From Gammaproteobacteria bacterium (lineage in GTDB: Bacteria; Pseudomonadota; Gammaproteobacteria; GRL18): a stretch of DNA of 13,158 nucleotides. The stretch is from the NCBI GenBank assembly GCA_028571885.1, contig JAPVVU010000039.1:1-13158 (forward strand), read 5' to 3'. Shown here piece after piece: positions 1 to 6,635 of the stretch (positions are counted from its first letter, which is position 1; the number at the start of each line of letters is the position of its first letter). The position numbers and the translations under genes are program-made. The notes below the pieces were generated by a model. It did no database searches. It was given only the letters and a program-made list of their open reading frames with translations, and was not told the DNA's origin.

Positions 1-657
1 ATTGCCGGCAAATCAGAATATGACTGGGAAATGGTCAGGGATGAGGACGGCATTCAGGTTTATTTAAAAAGCTTTTGGGCTGATGATATAAAATCCTTCC
101 GTGGCATCATCCATATCAACTCCTCTGTCGATAGTCTCCTCGCCGTTATTATGGATGTCAATGCCTGTCCCGACTGGGTACACCATTGTATAAACCCGCT
201 ATTGCTTAGCAAAATATCATTTTCTGAATGTTATCACTATCAGATCCATAAATTGCCCTTTCCAGCCAAAAACCGTGAGTTTATCTTTCATTCAAAAGTA
301 ACTCGTTCCCCGAAAACGGGTTCTGTGAGTATCCATATGAATGCTGAGCCTCAATTTTGTGAGGATAATGCTCATCTGTGCTTACTCATTTCAGAGACAG
401 ACCTCGTAAGAGTAAAACATTCTCATGGGTACTATTTACTGGAACCAATTGATAAAAAAACGACTCGAGTCACCTGGACACAGCACACCAATCCAGGAGG
501 TAATTTACCAAAATGGCTGATCAACTCACTGATTAAGAAGATGCCTTATCTTACTTTGCAGGGATTGAGAAAAAAAGTATTTAACAGCAAATATCAACAA
601 GCCAAAATGGTCATTAATTCAGAAGGACATATTATTAGTATGATTACGTCTGAGTAG
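1..657 (+). CDS. START-domain (lipid-binding-like) protein, 5' end cut by window
   Basis: The frame is open from the first base and reads through a Trp-rich segment (YDWEMVRDEDGIQVY) before the first ATG at 31. Family members normally begin a START domain with such a W...DGI.VY stretch, so the true start lies outside the window and 31 is only an internal Met. The visible 218 residues cover most of a START/SRPBCC-type helix-grip domain: the FRG strand near residue 40, a D.....W segment (DVNACPDWVHH), the KLPFPAKNREFIF block that matches the family's PFP..RD signature, and a C-terminal helix (PKWLINSLIKKMPYLTLQGLRK). The family binds hydrophobic ligands such as lipids; the ligand here is unknown. 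No signal peptide can be judged because the N terminus is missing. It converges on the transposase gene, separated by 91 bp. Family assignment is fairly sure, biochemical role is not. Confidence 0.8.
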   Translation: MAGKSEYDWEMVRDEDGIQVYLKSFWADDIKSFRGIIHINSSVDSLLAVIMDVNACPDWVHHCINPLLLSKISFSECYHYQIHKLPFPAKNREFIFHSKVTRSPKTGSVSIHMNAEPQFCEDNAHLCLLISETDLVRVKHSHGYYLLEPIDKKTTRVTWTQHTNPGGNLPKWLINSLIKKMPYLTLQGLRKKVFNSKYQQAKMVINSEGHIISMITSE

Positions 658-748
658 CAGGCACTTATAATCCATAAAAGCTTTTATTGCAGTATTAATT
701 GTCCCTTCTGGAAGGCAAAAACTTTACGTAATCTTTTTCTCTGAACTT

Positions 749-1366
749 TTATAAGCCTTTAGAAAAGTCAAGTACACTTGACCAGAGCCAGTCTTCTGCT
801 TGCAGACACAAACCAGCCTTAACTGGATTCTCATGAATATAATTTATCATTGAATTAAAATGCTTTTCATGACGAATCAGACGATCCCAGTAATTAGCCT
901 GCCACACTTCGGACTTATGTAAGAAGCCGGGAGCATGGGCGTCTCGCCCATGACTAATACACTTATTAATTTCTTTCGCAGTATAAGACTTCCATGAATG
1001 AACTATATTTCTTAGCGGATAATCTGGATAAGTCTTAACCAACAAATGTACGTGATTTGGCATTACAACATAAGCAATAAGCTCATAATGTTCATTATGA
1101 AAATATTGCCAGCTATCAATAACTATACTTGCAACAGCTGGGATTTTTAAAATGCATGAGCCATAACCAGCATCCAGATATTTTTCAATTTGCTTTCTTC
1201 TTTGAGTTTTTTCATGGGCGAGACGCCCATGCTCCCGGCAAGAGCTAAGCACTACTGCTGGTAATGAATCACCCAAACGATAGGTAATTGCCTGATAGGC
1301 GCCTGAGACATCACAGTGAAATAACCTGCGTCGAATGCTTGGGCAACTCGCCTGTGTATCATACAT
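749..1366 (-). CDS. REP-associated tyrosine transposase (RAYT, Y1_Tnp / IS200-like)
   Basis: A 205-residue protein of the RAYT family, single-strand DNA transposases related to IS200/IS605 TnpA that act on REP palindromes. Visible marks are LDAGYGSCIL (65-73), VVMPNHVHLLV with the metal-binding HUH motif H105-V-H107, the helix SWKSYTAKEIN whose Y128 is the likely catalytic Tyr, and the C-terminal YIHENPVKAGL (177-186). I place the start at the ATG at 1366 because TAAGGATG gives an AAGGA ribosome site 8 nt upstream and the family domain begins shortly after; the longer frame to 1429 would run through the ssb terminator. Two segments look inserted relative to typical RAYTs: residues 43-52 (CREHGRLAHE) and 138-147 (SHGRDAHAPG). 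Both are encoded by inverted copies of one palindromic element. The frame is intact, with no stops or frameshifts seen. It stands alone behind ssb's terminator. Activity is not shown. Confidence 0.88.
   Translation of the reverse strand: MYDTQASCPSIRRRLFHCDVSGAYQAITYRLGDSLPAVVLSSCREHGRLAHEKTQRRKQIEKYLDAGYGSCILKIPAVASIVIDSWQYFHNEHYELIAYVVMPNHVHLLVKTYPDYPLRNIVHSWKSYTAKEINKCISHGRDAHAPGFLHKSEVWQANYWDRLIRHEKHFNSMINYIHENPVKAGLCLQAEDWLWSSVLDFSKGL
926..953 (+). repeat. REP-like palindromic element, copy 1, inside RAYT gene
   Basis: A 28-nt sequence, GCCGGGAG followed by the hairpin CATGGGCG-TCT-CGCCCATG (8-bp stem 934-941/945-952, 3-nt loop) and a final A. It is the exact reverse complement of 1212-1239. 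On the coding (minus) strand it encodes SHGRDAHAPG within the transposase, between the helix with the likely catalytic Tyr and the conserved VWQ.NYWDR segment. Confidence 0.85.
1212..1239 (-). repeat. REP-like palindromic element, copy 2, inside RAYT gene
   Basis: Perfect 28-nt inverted copy of 926-953 (TCATGGGCG-AGA-CGCCCATG then CTCCCGGC). It encodes residues 43-52 (CREHGRLAHE), so the same element is read in the opposite orientation and gives a different peptide. The match stops exactly at the two ends: bases 925/1240 and 954/1211 do not pair. Confidence 0.85.
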
Positions 1367-1391
1367 AATATTCATCCTTAAATATAACCCC

Positions 1392-1421
1392 AAAAAAAAG
1401 CCTCTAAAATCAGAGGCTTTT
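1392..1421 (-). terminator. Rho-independent terminator of ssb
   Basis: Read on the minus strand: AAAAGCCTCT, loop GATTTT, AGAGGCTTTT continuing to eight Ts (1399-1392). The stem arms are 1412-1421 and 1396-1405. It starts 45 nt beyond the ssb stop codon and separates ssb from the transposase gene. In the plus direction only four Ts follow, so it is mainly a minus-strand terminator. Confidence 0.88.
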
Positions 1422-1466
1422 CTACACACTTACAAATTTGTCTTTACAAAATATCGTTCCCGAAAC

Positions 1467-2015
1467 CTAGAAGGGAATGTCATCATCAAACTCTTCTTCA
1501 AAAGGCTGACTCGCTGGAGCTGATTGCGGCGGCTGAGCAGGTTGTTGCGGCGCCTGGTTTTGCTGAAAATTCTGTTGCGGTGCCTGTTGCTGTACTTGTT
1601 GATTAGGCGTTTGATTTTGTTGGAAATTCTGATTACCACCGCCTTGCTGGCCAAAAGCAGTATCACCACCGGTGCGACTATCCAGCATTTGCATAGTACC
1701 ACCGAAATCGACAACAATTTCTGTGGTGTAACGGTCCTGACCACTTTGATCCTGCCATTTCCTGGTTTGTAATTTACCTTCAATATAAACCTTTGAACCT
1801 TTACGCAGGTATTCCCCTGCAATGCTCGCAAGCCCGCCAAAAAAGACCACACGGTGCCATTCTGTTTTTTCCTGTTTCTGGCCCGTATTTTTGTCCTTCC
1901 ATGTTTCTGAAGTGGCCAGTGTAATATTGGTAATCGCTTTACCATCCGGTGTATATCTCACATCGGGATCTTTGCCCAGATTACCTATTAAAATTACCTT
2001 ATTTACTCCAGCCAT
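1467..2015 (-). CDS. ssb: Single-stranded DNA-binding protein SSB
   Basis: Binds and protects single-stranded DNA during replication, recombination and repair, and recruits partner proteins through its tail. The 182 residues show the three expected parts: an N-terminal OB fold (MAGVNKVILIGNLGKDPDVRY through about residue 110), a flexible linker extremely rich in Gln, Asn and Pro (about 120-165), and the acidic tail ending FDDDIPF, the conserved partner-docking tip. Length is close to the E. coli protein (178). The start ATG overlaps the yajR stop in a TAATG junction, and GAGGAT lies just upstream inside the yajR coding end, so translation is probably coupled to yajR. A strong terminator follows. 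A 171-residue overlapping frame in the same region is a shadow, as it lacks any family match. Confidence 0.97.
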   Translation of the reverse strand: MAGVNKVILIGNLGKDPDVRYTPDGKAITNITLATSETWKDKNTGQKQEKTEWHRVVFFGGLASIAGEYLRKGSKVYIEGKLQTRKWQDQSGQDRYTTEIVVDFGGTMQMLDSRTGGDTAFGQQGGGNQNFQQNQTPNQQVQQQAPQQNFQQNQAPQQPAQPPQSAPASQPFEEEFDDDIPF

Positions 2016-3412
2016 TATTCATCCTCTTCTGAATATCTATTTGAAAATTCGTTTAAACTTGCTTTATCCAAAGCATGCAGCTCAACTTTTAGATAGGCTG
2101 CACCATCTTCAGGGATCACAACCGCTTCTGCAACACCACGGATGCCAGTTAACCCTGCTGTCACTTTCGATATTTCCTCTGTACTGACCTTGCTCAGCTT
2201 CACGACATATGTACTTAAGTAGCGAGGAGTTTTCATCGTCATTGCAATAAAACACCAAAACAGCATCGCAAACATCGCAAACAGGAAAACTCCATTTATA
2301 CCATATAAACCCAACAACTTACCACCAATTATACCCCCTAAAAATGCCCCCAGAAACTGACTGGTGCTATAAATGCCCATAGCAGTGCCTTTAGCCTCGG
2401 TTGGTGACATTTTGGAGATAAGTGAAGGCAAAGAGGCTTCAAGCACATTAAACGCAGCAAAAAAGACCAGAATAAAAAATGCCAGGGCATAAAATGAATC
2501 ATTAAAAGCCCAAAAACCTAATTCTGCCAGTGCAACCACAGCAATTGCACTCACAAAAACTTCTTTCATACGACGTTTTTTTTCAGCAATAATAATAAAT
2601 GGAATCATCAGCCCAATTGCCAGAATCATAACAGGAAGATACATTTTCCAGTGTTCTGAAGAAGGGAAGTTAGCATGCTGTTCGTTTACCAGTGCTATTG
2701 GGATCACAAGAAATGTGGCTGTCAGCACCATGTGTAAAATCAGGATGCCGATATCAAGACGTAATAGCTGATGATCACCTAAAATGGATTTAAACTGTGC
2801 CGGCACCGGCTCGGTTTCCCGATGAAATGTTCTGGGCGCATCCGGTACCCAAAACAAAGTGACTCCAACGCCCATTAATGCAAATACAGCCGTCAGCCAG
2901 AAAATACCATTCACGCCAATCATTTCATTGAGTATCGAACCGAGCACCATTGCAACCGCAAAGGCAAAACCAATACTCATGCCGATGGCCGCCATAATTT
3001 TAATACGGTGTTCTTCACGCGTCAGATCGGCTGCAAGCGCCATAACTGCTGCGGCAACTGCACCGCTCCCCTGAACAATGCGCCCCAGGATCACCCCATA
3101 AATTGAATCTGACATTGCTGCTATAACACTGCCTAAGGCAAAAATCAGCATGCCGGCAACGATAATGGGTTTACGTCCGATTTTATCTGAGAGCATACCA
3201 AAGGGAATTTGAAAAATAGCCTGTGTCAGTCCATAGGCGCCAATAGCAAAGCCAATTAAAAAGGGAGTATTGCCATCAAGTTCCTGGCCATAGAGTGAAA
3301 AAACAGGAAAAATCATAAACAGGCCCAGCATTCGCAACGAATAAATACTCGCTAATGAAGCTGCTGCACGTTTTTCAATTGGATTAAGTTTATCTATCTC
3401 AGATTCTTTCAT
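2015..3412 (-). CDS. yajR: MFS transporter, YajR-like, with C-terminal YAM domain
   Basis: A 465-residue major facilitator superfamily permease of the inner membrane; the YajR substrate is not established. Alignment by eye with E. coli YajR (454 residues) is good along the whole length. SLRMLGLFMIFPVFSLYG forms TM1. Motif A, GMLSDKIGRK (72-81), carries D76 and R80, and RIVQGSGAVAAAVMAL (111-126) is the motif B region. GTAMGIYSTSQFLGAFLGG is in the C-terminal half. The tail from about residue 401 (KLSKVSTEE...GVAEAVVIPEDGAAYLKVE) matches the ferredoxin-like YAM domain that distinguishes YajR from other drug-efflux-like MFS proteins. An in-frame TAA lies immediately before the ATG, which fixes the start although no clear ribosome site is visible. 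It is translationally coupled to ssb downstream and divergent from uvrA. Confidence 0.9.
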   Translation of the reverse strand: MKESEIDKLNPIEKRAAASLASIYSLRMLGLFMIFPVFSLYGQELDGNTPFLIGFAIGAYGLTQAIFQIPFGMLSDKIGRKPIIVAGMLIFALGSVIAAMSDSIYGVILGRIVQGSGAVAAAVMALAADLTREEHRIKIMAAIGMSIGFAFAVAMVLGSILNEMIGVNGIFWLTAVFALMGVGVTLFWVPDAPRTFHRETEPVPAQFKSILGDHQLLRLDIGILILHMVLTATFLVIPIALVNEQHANFPSSEHWKMYLPVMILAIGLMIPFIIIAEKKRRMKEVFVSAIAVVALAELGFWAFNDSFYALAFFILVFFAAFNVLEASLPSLISKMSPTEAKGTAMGIYSTSQFLGAFLGGIIGGKLLGLYGINGVFLFAMFAMLFWCFIAMTMKTPRYLSTYVVKLSKVSTEEISKVTAGLTGIRGVAEAVVIPEDGAAYLKVELHALDKASLNEFSNRYSEEDE

Positions 3413-3430
3413 TTACAATACATTTTACTC

Positions 3431-3450
3431 ATCCAGTCATTTGACTGGAT
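3431..3450. promoter_or_regulatory. Perfect 9-bp inverted repeat between divergent yajR and uvrA
   Basis: ATCCAGTCA, a TT spacer, then TGACTGGAT: two perfect 9-bp arms. It begins 19 bp upstream of the yajR ATG and ends 80 bp upstream of the uvrA start, in a 118-bp divergent intergenic region. Its position and symmetry fit an operator for a dimeric regulator. No U-tract follows, so it is not a terminator. It does not match the LexA consensus. The role is inferred from layout only. Confidence 0.45.
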
Positions 3451-3530
3451 ATCATTCATTTTTAATGGTGTTCTTTCAGTTCGAAAGACAGTATATTATC
3501 AGTTTTTGGCAAGGCTTGTTATATTTTTTT

Positions 3531-6416
3531 ATGCACACAATAAAAATTCAGGGTGTACGTACCCACAACTTAAAAAATTTTGATATTGAGCTCCCAAGAG
3601 ACAAGTTGATAGTGATCACCGGCTTATCCGGTTCAGGTAAATCATCACTGGCTTTTGATACAATCTATGCTGAAGGTCAGCGCCGCTACGTTGAGTCTTT
3701 ATCCAGCTACGCCAGACAATTCCTGTCTATAATGGAAAAACCCGATATTGATCATATCGAAGGTCTTTCCCCTGCAATTTCCATAGAACAAAAATCGACC
3801 TCTCATAACCCACGTTCGACGGTGGGAACAGTCACGGAGATATACGATTATTTACGGCTGCTATTTGCCCGTGCAGGGACGCCTCGCTGTCCAGAACACA
3901 ATACGACCCTTGATGCCCAAACTGTCAGTCAAATGGTTGATCGGACTCTGGCTCTGCCAGAGGGAAGTAAATTAATGCTCCTTGCCCCGGTTGTCCAGGC
4001 CAGAAAGGGGGAACATCACGTACTCTTTAGTGAACTGATTGCTCAAGGGTATATTCGAGCTCGTATTGACGGAGAAGTTTACGAACTGGACAACGCACCT
4101 GATCTGGAGTTACGTAAGAAACATACCATTGAAGTGGTTGTTGATCGATTTAAAGTACGCCCTGATCTGAAACAACGTCTGGCAGATTCTTTTGAAACTG
4201 CACTGGAACTATCTAATGGCATTGCTCGAATTAGTTATATGGACAGCATTTCACCTGCTGATGGCTCTTTACAGGCTGATGGCTCCTCACCTGCTGATGG
4301 CTCTCAACAGGATGACGTCACCTTTTCAGCAAAATTTGCCTGTCCTGAATGTGGCTACAGTCTGGCAGAACTTGAGCCACGATTATTTTCTTTTAATAAT
4401 CCAGCAGGAGCCTGCCCAAGTTGTGATGGTCTCGGTGTTAATCAGTTTTTTGACCCCTCAAAAGTCGTTCACGATGCCAGCTTATCACTGACCTCAGGCG
4501 CTATACGCGGTTGGGATCGCCGTAATGCCTATTATTTCCAAATGTTGACCTCTCTGGCAAAACACTACAAATTTGATATTGAAGCCGCTTATGAGGATTT
4601 GCCCAAAAAGATCCAGAAAATGATTTTATATGGCAATAACGATGAAACAATAAACTTTGTCTATGTCAATGATAAAGGCAGAAAAACAACTCGAAATGGC
4701 CCTTTTGAAGGTGTTATTCATAATATGCAGCGCCGCTACCGGGAAACCGACTCGAATGTCGTGCGCGAAGAATTAAGTAAATATCAAACCGTGCAGGCCT
4801 GTCCAGAGTGTCAGGGCAGCCGCTTAAATACAGCCGCCCGGCATGTTTTTATTAAAGGAAAAACATTACCTGAAGTCACGGCAATGTCCATCGGTGACAC
4901 CCGGGATTTTTTTGAAAAGCTGTCACTTAAAGGTAAGCGGGGTGAGATCGCCAAAAAAATTGTCATTGAAATCCTGCAAAGACTGAATTTTTTAGTCAAT
5001 GTCGGCCTGGAATACCTCACTCTGGATCGCCGGGCAGAAACGCTTTCCGGTGGTGAAGCACAACGTATCCGCCTGGCCAGTCAGATAGGTGCCGGTCTGG
5101 TCGGCGTTATGTATATCCTTGATGAACCTTCCATTGGACTGCACCAGAGAGACAATCAGCGTTTACTCAATACACTGACCTATTTACGGGATCTGGGTAA
5201 TACCGTCATTGTTGTAGAACATGATGAAGATGCCATTAGGGCTGCCGATCATATTGTCGATATCGGCCCCGGTGCCGGTATCCATGGTGGTGAAATCATT
5301 GCCCAGGGCACTCTGGATGATATTTTAAACAATAAACAGTCCATTACCGCTCAGTTCTTAAATGGCACCGATGGCATTGTGACCCCTAAAGAAAGAACAC
5401 CTGTTGATGACACAAAACTGCTGAAAATCATTGGTGCAACGGGTAATAACCTTAAAAACGTTGATGTCACCATCCCGGTTGGCCTGCTCACTGTGGTGAC
5501 CGGTGTTTCCGGCTCAGGTAAATCAACCTTGATTAACGATACTCTCTATGAATATTCTGCTGCTCATTTAAACCGAGCCAATACCTCTCCTGCACCCTAT
5601 AAAGCCATTGAAGGCATTGAACACTTTGACAAAGTCATAGACATTAACCAAAGTCCCATAGGCCGCACACCACGCTCTAATCCGGCCACCTACACCGGCC
5701 TTTTTACTTCAATTCGTGATTTATTCACTGCCACCAATGAGGCACGCTCTCGGGGATATACACCCGGTCGTTTTAGCTTTAATGTCAAAGGCGGACGCTG
5801 TGAAGCCTGTCAGGGTGATGGTGTAATTAAGGTGGAAATGCATTTTCTACCGGATATTTATGTACCCTGCGATGTTTGTAAGGGCAAACGTTACAACCGT
5901 GAAACACTGGAGATAAAATACAAAGGGAAAAATATATACCAGATCCTGGACATGACCATCGAAGATGCCTATGAATTCTTTAGTGCAATACCTGCCTTAA
6001 AACGAAAATTACAAACTTTATTAGATGTCGGTCTTAGCTATATCAAATTGGGACAAAGTGCGACAACCCTTTCAGGTGGTGAAGCACAAAGAGTTAAATT
6101 ATCAAAAGAGTTATCAAAAAGAGATACCGGTAAAACACTCTACATACTTGATGAGCCCACTACAGGGCTGCATTTTTATGACATAAAACAGCTCCTTCAA
6201 GTGCTTTTTAAACTGCGTGATCATGGCAATACAGTGGTTATTATCGAGCACAACCTGGATGTCATTAAAACGGCTGACTGGTTAATTGATATGGGGCCAG
6301 AAGGGGGCAATAAAGGGGGCACTGTAATAGCTTGCGCGACACCTGAACAATTAGTTAAAAATAAAAAATCCTATACCGGTTCTTACCTGAAATCTTATCT
6401 AAAAAACGATGCCTGA
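3531..6416 (+). CDS. uvrA: UvrABC excision nuclease subunit A
   Basis: The damage-recognition ATPase of nucleotide excision repair, which works as a dimer and loads UvrB at lesions. The ATG at 3531 gives 961 residues starting MHTIKIQGVRTHNLKN, matching the family start; E. coli UvrA has 940. Two ABC modules are visible: Walker A GLSGSGKSS (31-39, K37) and GVSGSGKST (658-666, K664), signatures LSGGEAQRIRLA (505-516) and LSGGEAQRVKLS (from 847), and Walker B with YILDEPS and YILDEPT. Zinc-module cysteines are C271/C274/C295/C298 and C757/C760/C780/C783. No strong ribosome site precedes the start; only AAGG about 17 nt upstream. Odd: residues 243-260 are three copies of a six-residue ADGSxx unit just before the first zinc module, in a linker where E. 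coli has no such repeat. No canonical LexA box was found upstream, so SOS control is not evident. Confidence 0.97.
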   Translation: MHTIKIQGVRTHNLKNFDIELPRDKLIVITGLSGSGKSSLAFDTIYAEGQRRYVESLSSYARQFLSIMEKPDIDHIEGLSPAISIEQKSTSHNPRSTVGTVTEIYDYLRLLFARAGTPRCPEHNTTLDAQTVSQMVDRTLALPEGSKLMLLAPVVQARKGEHHVLFSELIAQGYIRARIDGEVYELDNAPDLELRKKHTIEVVVDRFKVRPDLKQRLADSFETALELSNGIARISYMDSISPADGSLQADGSSPADGSQQDDVTFSAKFACPECGYSLAELEPRLFSFNNPAGACPSCDGLGVNQFFDPSKVVHDASLSLTSGAIRGWDRRNAYYFQMLTSLAKHYKFDIEAAYEDLPKKIQKMILYGNNDETINFVYVNDKGRKTTRNGPFEGVIHNMQRRYRETDSNVVREELSKYQTVQACPECQGSRLNTAARHVFIKGKTLPEVTAMSIGDTRDFFEKLSLKGKRGEIAKKIVIEILQRLNFLVNVGLEYLTLDRRAETLSGGEAQRIRLASQIGAGLVGVMYILDEPSIGLHQRDNQRLLNTLTYLRDLGNTVIVVEHDEDAIRAADHIVDIGPGAGIHGGEIIAQGTLDDILNNKQSITAQFLNGTDGIVTPKERTPVDDTKLLKIIGATGNNLKNVDVTIPVGLLTVVTGVSGSGKSTLINDTLYEYSAAHLNRANTSPAPYKAIEGIEHFDKVIDINQSPIGRTPRSNPATYTGLFTSIRDLFTATNEARSRGYTPGRFSFNVKGGRCEACQGDGVIKVEMHFLPDIYVPCDVCKGKRYNRETLEIKYKGKNIYQILDMTIEDAYEFFSAIPALKRKLQTLLDVGLSYIKLGQSATTLSGGEAQRVKLSKELSKRDTGKTLYILDEPTTGLHFYDIKQLLQVLFKLRDHGNTVVIIEHNLDVIKTADWLIDMGPEGGNKGGTVIACATPEQLVKNKKSYTGSYLKSYLKNDA
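4257..4310 (+). repeat. In-frame 18-nt tandem repeat (3 copies) within uvrA
   Basis: Three adjacent 18-nt units at 4257-4274, 4275-4292 and 4293-4310, each starting GCTGATGGCTC and encoding ADGSLQ, ADGSSP and ADGSQQ. The six bases before it (TCACCT) equal the end of unit 2, so it may be a slightly longer array. It sits in the variable linker before the first zinc module of UvrA and keeps the frame. Confidence 0.9.
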
Positions 6417-6431
6417 AAATATCGACTGAGT

Positions 6432-6502
6432 CTATGAATATGTGCTGCATTATTTCGTGATTTGACGCAGTCCGAACGAAATAATGCAGCACATATTCAT
6501 AG
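6432..6502. repeat. 27-bp perfect inverted repeat (17-nt loop) between uvrA and rplQ
   Basis: Arms 6432-6458 and 6476-6502 are perfect reverse complements over 27 bp (the left arm begins CTATGAATATGTGCTGC), with a 17-nt loop at 6459-6475. It starts 16 bp after the uvrA stop. No T-run follows either arm, and a proper bidirectional terminator lies 60 bp further on, so this is more than a terminator is needed for. It could be a small non-autonomous palindromic mobile element, a hairpin protecting the uvrA mRNA 3' end, or a protein-binding site. No target-site duplication is obvious. Confidence 0.8.
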
Positions 6503-6566
6503 TCGGTTTCTGCAATTGGAACGAATTAAATATCACCTTGAACAACACCTTGAACAACAGACATAA
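6438..6566 (+). pseudogene. Possible 3' remnant of a small gene (42 codons, no credible start)
   Basis: A stop-free frame runs from after the TGA at 6435-6437 to TAA at 6564-6566. Its end reads SRFLQLERIKYHLEQHLEQQ, an amphipathic-helix-like composition unusual for non-coding AT-rich DNA. The stop codon directly abuts the bidirectional terminator, as expected for a real gene end. There is no in-frame ATG and no ribosome site, and the 5' part coincides with the inverted repeat. I recognise no family. It may be a truncated gene end or chance; the call is weak. Confidence 0.25.
6534..6557 (+). repeat. 12-bp tandem duplication
   Basis: CACCTTGAACAA occurs twice, back to back (6534-6545, 6546-6557), just before the rplQ/uvrA terminator. 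In the frame ending at 6566 it encodes HLEQ HLEQ. Confidence 0.8.
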
Positions 6567-6592
6567 AAAAACCGGTCGAGACCGGTTTTTTT
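6565..6592. terminator. Bidirectional terminator between convergent uvrA and rplQ
   Basis: Seven As, CCGGTC, a GA turn, GACCGG, seven Ts: a perfect 13-bp stem that gives a U-tract in both directions. It lies between the stop codons of uvrA (150 bp upstream) and rplQ (43 bp away), and so can end transcription of both uvrA and the alpha operon. Confidence 0.92.
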
Positions 6593-6635
6593 ATAAGAAA
6601 GCTTATGCTTCCTAAAGAAAATAAGTCAGTGAAAC

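Noticed and set aside
674..715. Palindromes ATAAAAGCTTTTAT and CCTTC-TG-GAAGG between the START gene and the transposase as a terminator
   Set aside because: No adjacent T-run in either direction and short stems; probably AT-rich chance symmetry.
1367..1429. N-terminal extension of the transposase frame up to 1429
   Set aside because: It runs through the ssb terminator and has no family similarity; AAGGA correctly precedes the ATG at 1366.
1430..1945. 171-residue minus-strand frame overlapping ssb
   Set aside because: It lies in another frame of the well-supported ssb gene, has a low-complexity Arg/Asn-rich sequence and no recognisable domain.
3441..3460. LexA (SOS) box upstream of uvrA
   Set aside because: TGACTGGATATCATTC has a CTG half-site but no CAG at the required spacing, and no other CTG-N10-CAG was found in the region.
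3441..3530. uvrA start at TTG 3441 or ATG 3465
   Set aside because: The added residues are hydrophobic and absent from the family; the sequence from ATG 3531 aligns with the normal UvrA start.
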